From CBCXVS01 sp965178525 (GTDB lineage Bacteria > Tectomicrobia > Entotheonellia > Entotheonellales > Entotheonellaceae), in assembly GCA_965178525.1 (NCBI GenBank), contig CBCXVS010000155.1, positions 1 to 17,763 of the forward strand: a stretch of DNA of 17,763 nt. The letters run 5' to 3'. The notes below the pieces were generated by a model, which worked only from the letters and a program-made list of their open reading frames with translations, was not told the DNA's origin and ran no database searches. Numbering within the stretch: position 1 is the stretch's first letter; each line of letters begins with the position of its first letter. This document shows, in pieces, positions 7,721-15,385 of this stretch. Made by a program: the position numbers and the translations under genes.

Positions 7721-8206
7721 ATGGCGGCTCGTATCCATCAATTAGAACAGCTGCAATTCATTCCGCGCCCCCGCGACGAAGTCCTCGCCTTTTTTGCCGA
7801 GGCGGCGAATCTTGAAATGCTCACGCCCGCGTTCTTGCGATTTCGCATCCTCACCCCCCAGCCGATCACCATGGGGCCCGGCACCCTGATCGACTACACG
7901 TTACAACTCTTACGTGTGCCCTTTCGCTGGCGCACACGCATCGAGACCTTCGAACCGCCCCAGCGCTTTACCGATGTACAGCTCTCAGGTCCGTATCACC
8001 ACTGGCATCATCTACACGAGTTCTACGAGACGCCCGGTGGCGCCCTTGTCCTCGACCTCGTCGATTACGCGCTCCCATTCGGTCTCCTCGGGACCTTGGC
8101 TCATGGGTGCTTCGTCCGCCACGCGCTCGATCGCATCTTTCATTACCGCTACCAACGCTTGACGACGCTTTTCCCATCCCCCGGCGCAGACTCTCTGCCC
8201 CCATAG
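7721..8206 (+). CDS. SRPBCC (polyketide cyclase/START-like) family protein
   Basis: This 161-residue protein fits the SRPBCC ligand-binding fold, COG4276-like. Typical features are QFIPRPRDEVLAFFAEAANLEMLTPAFLRFRI at the start (an FIP.P..EVFAFF core), the GTLIDY strand, PFRWRTRIETFEPPQRFTDVQ in the middle and a C-terminal helix (VRHALDRIFHYRYQRL) that would close the cavity. The ATG at 7721 is chosen because AAGGA lies 10 bases upstream and homology begins just after it; an ATG at 7697 would add eight residues. The TIGR01777 reductase gene is divergent on the other side of a shared 228-bp promoter region. In other genomes the two domains occur together or fused, so they may act on the same lipophilic ligand. 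That link is an inference. Confidence 0.86.
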   Translation: MAARIHQLEQLQFIPRPRDEVLAFFAEAANLEMLTPAFLRFRILTPQPITMGPGTLIDYTLQLLRVPFRWRTRIETFEPPQRFTDVQLSGPYHHWHHLHEFYETPGGALVLDLVDYALPFGLLGTLAHGCFVRHALDRIFHYRYQRLTTLFPSPGADSLPP

Positions 8207-8323
8207 ACGCCAAGTTACTGAATGGCCCTATTCGTCAGCCCATCAGGCTTGAAACTCGGGCATAGAGCATATATACTTACTGAACTTTTTTCAATTCTTT
8301 TTAACAAAATTTTAACAATAATA

Positions 8324-8340
8324 GGGTTGTTCCCCAATAG
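8324..8340 (+). repeat. IS left terminal inverted repeat
   Basis: A 17-bp terminus matches the right end at 15 of 17 positions in inverse orientation. It is identical to 53-69 of the other copy. Confidence 0.9.
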
Positions 8341-8393
8341 TTAATGAGGTAGGCTATCCTCCCCCAAACGATGGAGGGAGCCCAGCCAGGTCA

Positions 8394-8921
8394 TTGGTTA
8401 TCCGAGATGATCGTCAGATGAAAGCCTTAACCGGTGTGTCTCAGACGCAATTTGACTTCTTGCTGCCCGCCTTCAGCCACGTCTATCAACAGGCTCAGCA
8501 AAAACGCTATGAGGAGGGTGTCCAAGCTGGCAAACGCAGCCGAAAGCCGGGTGCAGGTATCAAAGGCAAATTACCCACTCTGTCAGACAAACTCCTGTTC
8601 GTTCTATATTATTACAAGACGTATCCGACGTTTGATGTTCTTGGTGCACAATTTGGTATGGTACGTTCGAAAGCGAATGAAAATCTCCATAAGCTCTCTC
8701 CCATCCTGTATGACACGTTAGTGCAGTTAGACCTCATGCCTTATCGAGAGTTGAAGACCCCAGAGTCGTTGAGGGAGGCGTTGTCAGGTGTGGATCAACT
8801 GATTATTGATGCGACTGAAAGAAGCTATCGCCGGTCACAAGATGAGACGACCCAACGTGAACACTATAGTGGTAAAAAAAAGCCATACGCTGAAAAATAC
8901 AGTGATGTCGATGCCGGATAA
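8394..8921 (+). CDS. IS5-family transposase, first frame (OrfA)
   Basis: This 175-residue frame carries the N-terminal helix-turn-helix part and the first catalytic Asp of a DDE transposase (DQLIIDATERS, then REHYSGKKK). It uses TTG at 8394 or ATG at 8418; neither has a clear ribosome site. After the A8 tract at 8874-8881 it runs on as a short non-homologous tail (PYAEKYSDVDAG) to its stop. A functional transposase would need a change of frame at the A8 tract into the second frame, joining SGKK(K) to SHTLKNTV. Confidence 0.85.
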   Translation: MVIRDDRQMKALTGVSQTQFDFLLPAFSHVYQQAQQKRYEEGVQAGKRSRKPGAGIKGKLPTLSDKLLFVLYYYKTYPTFDVLGAQFGMVRSKANENLHKLSPILYDTLVQLDLMPYRELKTPESLREALSGVDQLIIDATERSYRRSQDETTQREHYSGKKKPYAEKYSDVDAG

Positions 8922-9318
8922 ATGGATCGTCTTTCTGGGCCGTACGTTTAGTGGTCACAACCATGATTACAGCATGTTAAAACAAGAGTTCCCACCGGAC
9001 TTAGACCGGTTTAGTGACGTAGAAGTTTGGGTGCACCTGGGTTATCAGGGGATTCAGTCGGACTACAAAGGCGAAATGCTTGAGATTCCACACAAGAAAC
9101 CCCGGAAGAGCAAGACGAATCCGACTCCAGAATTGACGGCGGAGCAGCAGGCGGCGAATTATGCCGTGAGTCAAGTTCGCATCTTGATCGAACATGCCAT
9201 CGGCGGTATGAAGCGTTTCAACATTTTGGTGCAGCGTTTCCGCAACCGCAAAGATCACTTTGAGGATGATTCGGTGGGCATCTGGGCTGGGCTAGGGAAC
9301 CTGATCTTATGCTATTGA
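8806..9318 (+). CDS. IS5-family transposase, second frame (OrfB)
   Basis: This frame holds the rest of the catalytic domain: SHTLKNTVMSMPDKWIVFL, the second Asp in GRTFSGHNHDYSML, and the Glu helix RILIEHAIGGMKRFNIL. Homologous sequence begins right after the A8 tract at 8874-8881; residues upstream of that are out-of-frame readthrough. The change from the first frame is +1 (or -2), which 7 or 10 A in the transcript would also give. It stops at 9318 within the right inverted repeat. Two overlapping frames are usual in the IS427 group, so expression by slippage is likelier than decay, though decay cannot be excluded. Confidence 0.85.
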   Translation: MMRLKEAIAGHKMRRPNVNTIVVKKSHTLKNTVMSMPDKWIVFLGRTFSGHNHDYSMLKQEFPPDLDRFSDVEVWVHLGYQGIQSDYKGEMLEIPHKKPRKSKTNPTPELTAEQQAANYAVSQVRILIEHAIGGMKRFNILVQRFRNRKDHFEDDSVGIWAGLGNLILCY

Positions 9319-9328
9319 GGAACAACTC
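9312..9328 (-). repeat. IS right terminal inverted repeat
   Basis: A 17-bp terminus is the inverse of 8324-8340 with two differences. The OrfB stop codon (9316-9318) lies inside it. Confidence 0.9.
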
Positions 9329-9374
9329 TATTTAATAAAATTTTATACAAGCAACAGGAGCTGTACACAGAACC

Positions 9375-10343
9375 ATGGTAGACGGATTCTGGAACGCACT
9401 TCCCTAGCCGTTTTTTGTCCTGGCTCCGCTCGCCGACGTCACGGACGCAGCCTTTCGGCGCATTATTGCCACCTACGGCAAGCCCCACGCGCTCTGGACC
9501 GAATTTACCTCCGCTCACGGCCTCTGCTCACCGCACCGAGACGTGCTGTTGCGCAATCTGCTCTACACGGCAGCAGAACGTCCCATTGTCGCCCAATTGT
9601 GGGGCGCGGATCCCGTCACCATGGAACAGGCGGCGGCACTCGTGGCCGCGCTCGGCTTTGACGGGCTCGACCTCAATATGGGATGTCCCGATCGCAACGT
9701 GGAAAAACGAGGCGCCGGGGCCGCGCTCTGCCAGCATCCGGCACGGGCCCAAGCCCTGATTCGCGCGGCCAAACAGGGGGTAGGCGCACGGCCCGTGTCG
9801 GTCAAGATTCGTATTGGCTACGCCCGTAACGATATCGAGACCTGGCTTCCGGCCCTGCTCGAAGCGGAGCCAGCAGCCATCACGATTCATGCCCGGACGC
9901 GTCAAGAAAAATCCGACGTGCCAGCCCATTGGGATGTCGTGGCGCGAGCGGTCGAGATACGGCACGCGCTGGGTAGCGCCACCCGCATTGTCGGGAATGG
10001 GGACGTGCAAGACGTGGCCGAGGCGCGGCGGAAAGTCCGGGCGACAGGCGTCGATGGCGTCATGCTGGGGCGGGCCATCTTTGGGAATCCATGGCTCTTC
10101 CACGCGCATCGGCAACGTCACATGCTCCCTATCGCCGAACGCTTGCGCGTCTTGGCCGAACATACCGCGTTGTTCGAAACGCTCTTAGGGGACATCAAGC
10201 CGCTGGCGCACATGAAAAAGCATTACAAGGCTTATGTCACGGGATTTGACGGTGCCGACCGCCTCCGCATGCGGCTCATGGCCACACACTCAGCAGCCGA
10301 CGTAGCGGCGGTTATCGCCGCTCACGCCAGGACTGAGGGCTGA
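9375..10343 (+). pseudogene. tRNA-dihydrouridine synthase gene with an in-frame TAG at codon 11
   Basis: This FMN enzyme family reduces uridines in tRNA to dihydrouridine. Read from the ATG at 9375, the frame gives MVDGFWNALP, then TAG (9405-9407), then PFFVLAPLADVTDAAFRRII without any frame change. The residues on both sides match Dus N-termini, and Lys is common at the interrupted position. Downstream the fold is intact: LNMGCPDRNVEKRGAGAAL with the catalytic Cys at codon 104, VSVKIRIGY, ITIHARTRQ and GNGDV. AGGAG lies 14 bases before the ATG. The next standard in-frame start is GTG at 9543, which would lose the FMN-binding LAPLADVTD segment. The IS ends 46 bp upstream. A nonsense mutation, an assembly error or readthrough are possible; I favour the first two. 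Confidence 0.85.
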
Positions 10344-10367
10344 TGGATTGACGTCACCTCGCGGCGG

Positions 10368-10598
10368 TTAATCAACCGGAATTTTTTCGCTGCTCGGTGG
10401 CACCTTACCCTCCACCCGGGCCAGGCGCATTTCCACGACCTCCAAAAATCCCTTCAGCACTTCGGTCTGGGCACGCAACAGATGCTTGCGCATGATGCGC
10501 CACGAGGCGCATTCCCGCTGCAGGGCTCGCCCCAAACTGACGCTCATATCGGCCGTCAATTGTTGCCAAGAATTAGGGGACGTATTGGGTTCGCTCAT
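10368..10598 (-). CDS. Small hypothetical protein overlapping the arsA-like gene
   Basis: This 76-residue protein has no recognised domain. After a Ser/Pro/Asn-rich start it is largely helical (SLGRALQRECASWRIMRKHLLRAQTEVLKGFLEVVEMRLARVE) with heptad-like hydrophobic spacing, so a coiled coil or helical hairpin is likely. It ends in a Pro/Ser tail. Its ATG overlaps the TGA of the ArsA-like frame as ATGA (10595-10598), the usual sign of translational coupling. It therefore probably belongs to the same operon and might bind the ATPase or a membrane client. If ribosomes stop at the TAG inside the arsA-like gene, coupling to this gene would be lost. It converges with dus across 24 bp. Confidence 0.7.
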   Translation of the reverse strand: MSEPNTSPNSWQQLTADMSVSLGRALQRECASWRIMRKHLLRAQTEVLKGFLEVVEMRLARVEGKVPPSSEKIPVD

Positions 10599-11785
10599 AA
10601 TACCACCTCTTCGGCAAACCGGACGGCCAAATGACTTCCGTCCAGCCTGGCTCCAGCCGTTTTGAGACGCGCCACGGCCCGTGGCAACGGCACATAGCGT
10701 TTAAAACTACCGACCCGAATCACCAAATTGTCCTGCTGGCGCGTGAGGTCGATCTCGTCCTTCTGCACAAACGGCAGGGCCATGTCTAAGCGGTACGCCG
10801 TTCCTTCTTTGGTAAAGGTGTACGCGGGCGCCTCAAGATAACACTGCATCGGGTCCGCGTCACCATACAGCGTCTGCGCCACTTCCTGCAGCCGATCCAG
10901 GCCGATGACTTCCTGCGCAAACAACGGCAGCGTGGCCACCGGCACGGGCTGGAAATAGTCACGGATTTCCGCGGCATACGTGGCCTGCATGGCAGCCCAG
11001 CGGGAAAAATACCCCGCTTCGTCAGGAAAGACTCGGTTGATGATGACCTAGTCGGTGGTCATGCCGTACAAGGTGAAATACATATAGGCCCGCTGGGTCT
11101 CGCGGACCACCATTTTTTCTGCATTGGTCACCAGCCGTACGGTCGTGGTGCGCGGGTCGATCAGCACCGTCTCAATCCCTTCCAGGCGTTTGAATAGACG
11201 CTGGATGGCGGCAAAATAGCTCTCGTCGGGCAGGGGTACATCGGTCAACATTTTGACCACCGGACGCGCCGCCCGCACGACGCTGCGCTCGATGCCGAAA
11301 ATCTTGCGCATATACCACTCCAGCGTCGTGGGCATGCTGACAAAGCGCAGCGATTCCCCCGTGGGCGCACAATCGACGATGAGCGCATCGTACGTGTTGT
11401 CTATGATGTACTGGTTCAGATACAGCAGGGTGATGACATCTTCCATGCCCGGAATGATCGCCAGCTCTTCCGCCGCCACCGTCGACAATCCCGTCGAGGT
11501 GAACATCAACGCGAGATAGCGGTAGACATCGCCCCAGTAGCGCTCGACATCTTCCTGCACATCGATTTCCTGTATATCTAGATGGTCTGCGACGCGCGTC
11601 GGCAATCCCTTGTTTTGGTCGAATAGGCTGCGATCAAGATCAAACGCGTCGGACAGGCTGTGGGCCACGTCAAAGGAAATCACTAAGGTGCGATGGCCGC
11701 GCTTGGCTGCCGCCAGGCCCGTGGCTGCCGCAACCGTGGTTTTGCCCACGCCGCCTTTCCCGGAAATCAGCAGAATACGTACCAT
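10595..11785 (-). pseudogene. ArsA/Get3-like ATPase gene with an in-frame TAG at codon 246
   Basis: The 396-codon frame encodes a single-domain ArsA/Get3-type P-loop ATPase with a C-terminal HSP20-like (ArsA_HSP20) domain. The deviant Walker A is GKGGVGKTT (9-17). Also visible are SFDVAHSLSDAF, LIVDCAPTGESLRF and the helical MPTTLEWYMRKIFG segment. Codon 246 (11050-11048) is TAG between TLYGMTTD and VIINRVFPDEAGYF; this junction is continuous in the family, which usually has a hydrophobic residue there. The frame then stays open through IDLTRQQDNLVIRVG to TGA at 10595. The ATG at 11785 is preferred to a TTG at 11797 because MVRILLISGKGG is the family start. The truncated 245-residue product would lack the VNRV strand and the HSP20-like domain. 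Arsenite or tail-anchored protein roles cannot be assigned; no arsenic genes are nearby. Confidence 0.87.
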
Positions 11786-11845
11786 GATGGTGCTCAATCT
11801 AGATGGCCGTCAAGATGGATCGGTAGCGGTTTGATATGTACACCT

Positions 11846-11874
11846 ATCCTACTTATACCATAATAGACTGTCAA
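11846..11874 (-). promoter_or_regulatory. Sigma70-type promoter for the arsA-like gene
   Basis: Reading leftward, TTGACA (11874-11869), a 17-bp spacer and TAGGAT (11851-11846, four of six) would start transcription about 55 bp before the ATG at 11785. The promoter looks intact although the gene carries a stop codon. Confidence 0.5.
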
Positions 11875-11989
11875 TACAACCAGATATCAACACCCCCAGA
11901 AACCACCCGCGCCAGACACACCTGTTCCCTTCGCGTCCTTCGCGGATCCGGTTTTCATCCTCAGTCCCCAGTCCTTGTCCTCGTGGACA

Positions 11990-12757
11990 CTATCCCAACG
12001 ACACGATGCCCTCGCCCACCCGCGTCAGGCGATCCTGTACCAGCGGGTCGTGGCCGGGAATAATCAGTTCCGGCTTGTCGGCGAGTTCGCGAATGCGCTG
12101 AAATCCGTCGTACATGCCGGGAATATCGTGCAAGGTCAGAAAGGGGATGTTTTTCTCGATATTGTGATAGTAATGCGAGGCGTCCGACGCCAACACCGCC
12201 CGGCCTTCCTGGGTCTTCACGGTGACGATTTGCATACCGGCCGTGTGCCCCCCGACTTTATGCACCCCAATTCCGGGTAAAATGTCTTGCTCCCCGTCCA
12301 CAAAAGCGAGCCGCCCCTCGTAGTTGTAACGCACCATGGCGACGACATCGTCGATCTCGATGGAGTGCCGGAACGCGGGCGTGCTCATGTGGCGCCCGGT
12401 ATAAAAGCTCATCTCCGTATCTTGCACATAGAACGTCGCATTCGGAAAGAGGGCGTAATTGCCGACATGATCGTAGTGGAAATGGCTGACGATCACGTGC
12501 TTGACACGTGCACAGTCGATACCGATCTCCGCCAGGCCTTTGGACGGACAACGCAAAAACGTGCGGCCACGCCGGACGCCGACTTCTTCGGTAAAGCCGA
12601 GGTCGACAATCACGGTGCGGTCGCCATTGGTCACGGCCCAGACGAAATAATCCATCTCCATGGGCGTATTATGGTCATCGTGGTAGAAAAGCTCCGACGA
12701 ATGGGTCTTGCGATGCGCGTATTGTACGGCATAGATGGTATACGGGGCAGGGCTCAT
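11990..12757 (-). CDS. MBL-fold hydrolase, N-acyl-homoserine-lactonase-like
   Basis: This 255-residue metallo-beta-lactamase-fold protein resembles AHL lactonases of the AttM/AiiA group, which open the lactone ring of quorum-sensing signals. All expected zinc ligands are present: HFHYDH at 92-97 (within VIVSHFHYDHVGN), His171 in GGHTAGM, Asp192 in LASDASH and His236 in IPGHD. No signal peptide is seen, so it is probably cytoplasmic. The ATG at 12757 is preceded by AGGAG with a spacing of about 9. It lies between the arsA-like gene and leuA on the same strand, with gaps of 204 and 256 bp, so it is probably transcribed on its own. The family also acts on other lactones and esters, so substrate is uncertain. 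Confidence 0.9.
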   Translation of the reverse strand: MSPAPYTIYAVQYAHRKTHSSELFYHDDHNTPMEMDYFVWAVTNGDRTVIVDLGFTEEVGVRRGRTFLRCPSKGLAEIGIDCARVKHVIVSHFHYDHVGNYALFPNATFYVQDTEMSFYTGRHMSTPAFRHSIEIDDVVAMVRYNYEGRLAFVDGEQDILPGIGVHKVGGHTAGMQIVTVKTQEGRAVLASDASHYYHNIEKNIPFLTLHDIPGMYDGFQRIRELADKPELIIPGHDPLVQDRLTRVGEGIVSLG

Positions 12758-12950
12758 GATCCGAACTCCTTTCTGTGAACGGCTGCGATGATCGCCAACG
12801 CATGGTCACTCGACGCGAGAGCAATGCAAAGGATCGTGGCGGCGGGCTGGCGCGTGAATAGGGATGAAGATTCGTGATATGCGGCAGCATCTGCCACGCA
12901 GAAACAGCAAGTGAGTACGTCAACACGTGGTATTTGCAAACTGCGTCTTT

Positions 12951-12983
12951 CGCCCTCACCAACCCATCGCAGGGGCGAGGGCG
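12951..12983 (-). terminator. Stem-loop downstream of leuA
   Basis: CGCCCTC (12951-12957) pairs with GAGGGCG (12977-12983) around a 19-base loop that contains further CCC/GGGG pairing. It starts 30 bp after the leuA stop. No T-run follows leftward, so it may be a Rho-assisted end or an mRNA-stability hairpin. Confidence 0.35.
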
Positions 12984-13013
12984 TTTAGACATGACATACC
13001 GCGTGCCAGACAA

Positions 13014-14558
13014 CTAGGGCACATTCGGCACGGGAACTTTTTCCCCGCGTGTAGCGCGCTCTTCGACGACCTTATTGATGGCATTGACATAAGCCAATAC
13101 ACTCGCTTCCACCACATCCGTCGTGACGGCGCGGCCAATCACTTGGGTGCCATTGTCGCGCACTTTCACCGTCGCCTCACCCATGGCTTCCTGGCCTTCC
13201 GTGACCGAACGCACGCTATAGTCTTCGAGCTTCACCGCCATGTCGGTGATCGTATCCACCGCTTTATAGGCCGCATCCACCGGACCATCGCCATGCGATG
13301 TCGCTTCCCGCACGCCACCGCCCATACGCAAGCGCACGCTCGCCGTCGGCGTTTCGCCACTGACGCTGGCGAAGGAGAGATGCTCCAGCTTGAACGTCTC
13401 CGGCATGTGCACGACTTGGTCGTTCATGATGGCCCGCAGATCTTCGTCAAATACCTCTTTCTTGCGGTCGGCCACCTCGAGGAAGCGCTGATAGACGTTG
13501 TTGAGCTCTTCCTGCTCCAGGCTATAACCCAGCGCCTGCAACCGAAAACTCAGCGCGGCGCGCCCGGAACGCGCTGTCAAAATGATGTCGCTCGTTTCCA
13601 GGCCGATCAGCTCGGGGCTGATGATCTCGTAATTGCTGCGATCCTTGATAATGCCGTCCTGATGAATCCCGGAGGAATGCGCAAAGGCATTGCCGCCGAC
13701 GATGGCCTTGTTGCGCGGAATCGGCATACCCATGCGATTCGAAATGAGTTGGCAAGTGCGATACAGCTCTTTGAGATTAATATCGGTGCGGGCATTATAA
13801 TAATCCGGCCGCATATACAGGGCCATGATAATTTCTTCGAGTGAGGCATTGCCAGCCCGCTCGCCAATCCCGTTGAAACAGCCTTCGACCTGGCTGGCGC
13901 CGGCCCGGATGGCTTCGAGCGAATTGGCCACGCCCATGCCCAAGTCGTCGTGGCAATGCACGCTGATCTTGGCTTTGTCAATATTGGGAACGCGGTTCAT
14001 CACGGCCAGGAACGTCTCGAACCACTCGCCCGGCACCGCATATCCTACGGTATCAGGGATATTGATGACCGTGGCGCCGGCTTTAATCACCTCTTCCAGC
14101 GTGCGGCTGAGGTAATCCAAATCCGCGCGCGATGCGTCCTCCGTGGAATACTCGACATCATCGCAGAAATTGCGCGCGAAACGCACGGAATCGACGCCCA
14201 TCTGCAGGACGTCGTCTTTCGATTTGCGCATCTTGCGCTCCAGATGAATATTCGAGGCGCTCACCACAATATGAATCCGCGGCCGCTCCGCTGGCTTCAC
14301 CGCTTCAGCCACGGCCTCGATATCCGACCGCACGCCACGCGCCAAGGCCGTAATCACGGGTCCACGAACCTGTTCGGCAATCTGTTTCACCGCGGCAAAA
14401 TCCCCGGGGGAAGACGCCGCAAACCCGGCCTCGATCACATCGACGCCCGTGCGCGCCAACTGATACGCGATTTCTAGCTTCTCCGCCGCGTTCAAACTAC
14501 AACCCGGCGACTGTTCGCCATCCCGCAGCGTCGTATCGAAAATATCTACCTTTCGCAT
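13014..14558 (-). CDS. leuA: 2-isopropylmalate synthase
   Basis: LeuA condenses 2-oxoisovalerate with acetyl-CoA, the first committed step of leucine biosynthesis. The 514-residue length is normal for LeuA type 1. The catalytic TIM barrel starts with IFDTTLRDGEQSPGCSL (6-22). The metal-binding HCHDD motif is at 201-205, and GCFNGIGERAGNASLEE at 227-242 and SGIHQDGIIKD at 296-306 are family signatures. The last 120 residues form the LeuA dimer/allosteric domain, which binds leucine for feedback inhibition (GVREATSHGDGPVDAA, then the AVTTDVVEASVLAYVNAIN end). The start is fixed by AAGGAGG 7 bases upstream. It ends in TAG, here clearly a true stop, since the length is complete. No other leucine genes are in the window. 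A structured leader and a strong distant promoter suggest regulated expression. Confidence 0.97.
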   Translation of the reverse strand: MRKVDIFDTTLRDGEQSPGCSLNAAEKLEIAYQLARTGVDVIEAGFAASSPGDFAAVKQIAEQVRGPVITALARGVRSDIEAVAEAVKPAERPRIHIVVSASNIHLERKMRKSKDDVLQMGVDSVRFARNFCDDVEYSTEDASRADLDYLSRTLEEVIKAGATVINIPDTVGYAVPGEWFETFLAVMNRVPNIDKAKISVHCHDDLGMGVANSLEAIRAGASQVEGCFNGIGERAGNASLEEIIMALYMRPDYYNARTDINLKELYRTCQLISNRMGMPIPRNKAIVGGNAFAHSSGIHQDGIIKDRSNYEIISPELIGLETSDIILTARSGRAALSFRLQALGYSLEQEELNNVYQRFLEVADRKKEVFDEDLRAIMNDQVVHMPETFKLEHLSFASVSGETPTASVRLRMGGGVREATSHGDGPVDAAYKAVDTITDMAVKLEDYSVRSVTEGQEAMGEATVKVRDNGTQVIGRAVTTDVVEASVLAYVNAINKVVEERATRGEKVPVPNVP

Positions 14559-14565
14559 GGAAGAA

Positions 14566-14572
14566 CCTCCTT
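14566..14572 (-). promoter_or_regulatory. Strong leuA ribosome-binding site
   Basis: AAGGAGG on the minus strand lies 7 bases before the leuA ATG at 14558, an ideal spacing, and settles the start codon. Confidence 0.9.
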
Positions 14573-14594
14573 AATTTGTCTCTATCGTCGCATC

Positions 14595-14630
14595 ATGGGC
14601 TACCAGCCATCGCCCATACCAGCCTGGTAT
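14595..14630 (-). promoter_or_regulatory. leuA: leuA leader with mutually exclusive hairpins
   Basis: On the leuA transcript strand, AUACCAG/CUGGUAU (14630-14616) forms a 7-bp stem with a one-base loop. AUGGGC/GCCCAU (14617-14595) forms a 6-bp stem sharing two bases with it. The segment CUGGUA occurs twice, so the first UACCAG can pair with either copy. The structures cannot all coexist and lie about 23 bp before the RBS. A regulatory switch is plausible. No leucine-rich leader peptide or U-run was found, so the mechanism is open. Confidence 0.45.
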
Positions 14631-15385
14631 CTGCTGTTGCCAAAGTCGAAGGTCACTGGGCAATGCCACCACCTCCCTTCCGACGCCCGATACTGCGTCT
14701 ATGAAGGCAACCTGCACACGAAATGCGTTAAGCAAGAGATCACACACGTAGGGATGTGAGAGATGTCGAACCTGGACGGGAGACCTCTTGCTTCCTGCTG
14801 ACTAGCGCGTGAGGAAGCTCGCGAGATCTCCCCGAAGAAGGACGAGAAGGAGAAGCTCGAACGCCACGAGCGGCAGAGTCCGGCGCCGACACGCACCAAA
14901 ACCATGGCTGGCACGCATTCTGTGCGGCATGGTTGGACTCTCTGGGCCCATGGTATTGACGATCCTCCTTGGCTTAGCGCCTTATACGGGGATAACATTT
15001 ATAAGGCAAGTTAAAAGGTTTATACAGCTCCTCGGAGGCGCTGTCAAGGACAAAATCTCCATATCGACAGCGCGTCTCATCTCACCATGCGCCAAGAGGC
15101 GTTGCACAGCGCGCCCGAGCGCACGCCAGTCGTCTCAGTCATCCGATTTGGTCGGTAAATAAACGGAGGTGGTACCGAGTTCAAGAAACCTCTACGGCGC
15201 TCCGATAGGGGCAAAAAAAGGCAATACGCACGTCAGCGTCGCATGCTCCACATGCTCCGGCCTCCCCTCGCATCCTTCTCCTTGCGACAAAAAAGCGGCG
15301 CTCTCCCCCAAAGAGGTGTACGATAGTCATGGAATACTCCGAAGCCGATATGCTCTCACTTTATTTGATGCCAAGGAATGAGAGG
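14631..15385. other. Long intergenic region between leuA and the dehydrogenase gene
   Basis: No convincing gene is visible in about 750 bp. Open frames at 14699-14998 (minus) and 14809-15162 (plus) overlap each other, are Arg/Ser-rich, lack ribosome sites and match nothing I know. The region holds a near-consensus leftward promoter (15019-15047), an 8-bp inverted repeat AGCAAGAG/CTCTTGCT (14729-14736, 14785-14792), and a GCTTCCT/AGGAAGC pair close by. Confidence 0.6.
15019..15047 (-). promoter_or_regulatory. Near-consensus leftward promoter with a dyad in the spacer
   Basis: TTGACA (15047-15042), a 17-bp spacer and TATAAA (15024-15019) form an almost ideal sigma70 promoter directed at leuA. 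Transcription would start near 15012, giving a leader of about 455 bases. A 19-bp imperfect palindrome (15025-15043; eight of nine half-site pairs match) fills the spacer and touches the -35, where a repressor or MerR-like activator could bind. Confidence 0.62.

Larger units (their letters stand above)
8324..9328 (+). mobile_element. Complete IS5-family insertion sequence, 1005 bp
   Basis: The element runs between inverted termini (GGGTTGTTCCCCAATAG on the left; GAGTTGTTCCTCAATAG read inward from the right; 15 of 17 identical). TA flanks both ends (8322-8323 and 9329-9330), consistent with the 2-bp TA duplication of the IS427 group of IS5. It carries one transposase in two overlapping frames. 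Both flanks are AT-rich, and the right end lies only 46 bp from the dus start codon. A second, inverted copy begins the window at 1-69. Confidence 0.93.

Noticed and set aside
12927..13844. A 305-codon plus-strand frame opposite leuA
   Set aside because: It is antisense to the conserved leuA catalytic and dimer domains, with a His/Arg-rich composition and no family match.
14755..14790. A GGTTCGA motif on the minus strand suggesting a tRNA T-loop
   Set aside because: The flanking bases do not form the T-stem, and no acceptor or anticodon arm could be drawn.
14559..14800. T-box or leucine attenuator upstream of leuA
   Set aside because: I could not find the AGGGTGGNACCGCG core, a run of Leu codons, or a terminator with a U-run. 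Only the alternative hairpins are supported.
14809..15162. A 117-codon Arg-rich frame between leuA and the dehydrogenase
   Set aside because: No ribosome site or domain; it runs opposite another weak frame and over a strong leftward promoter.
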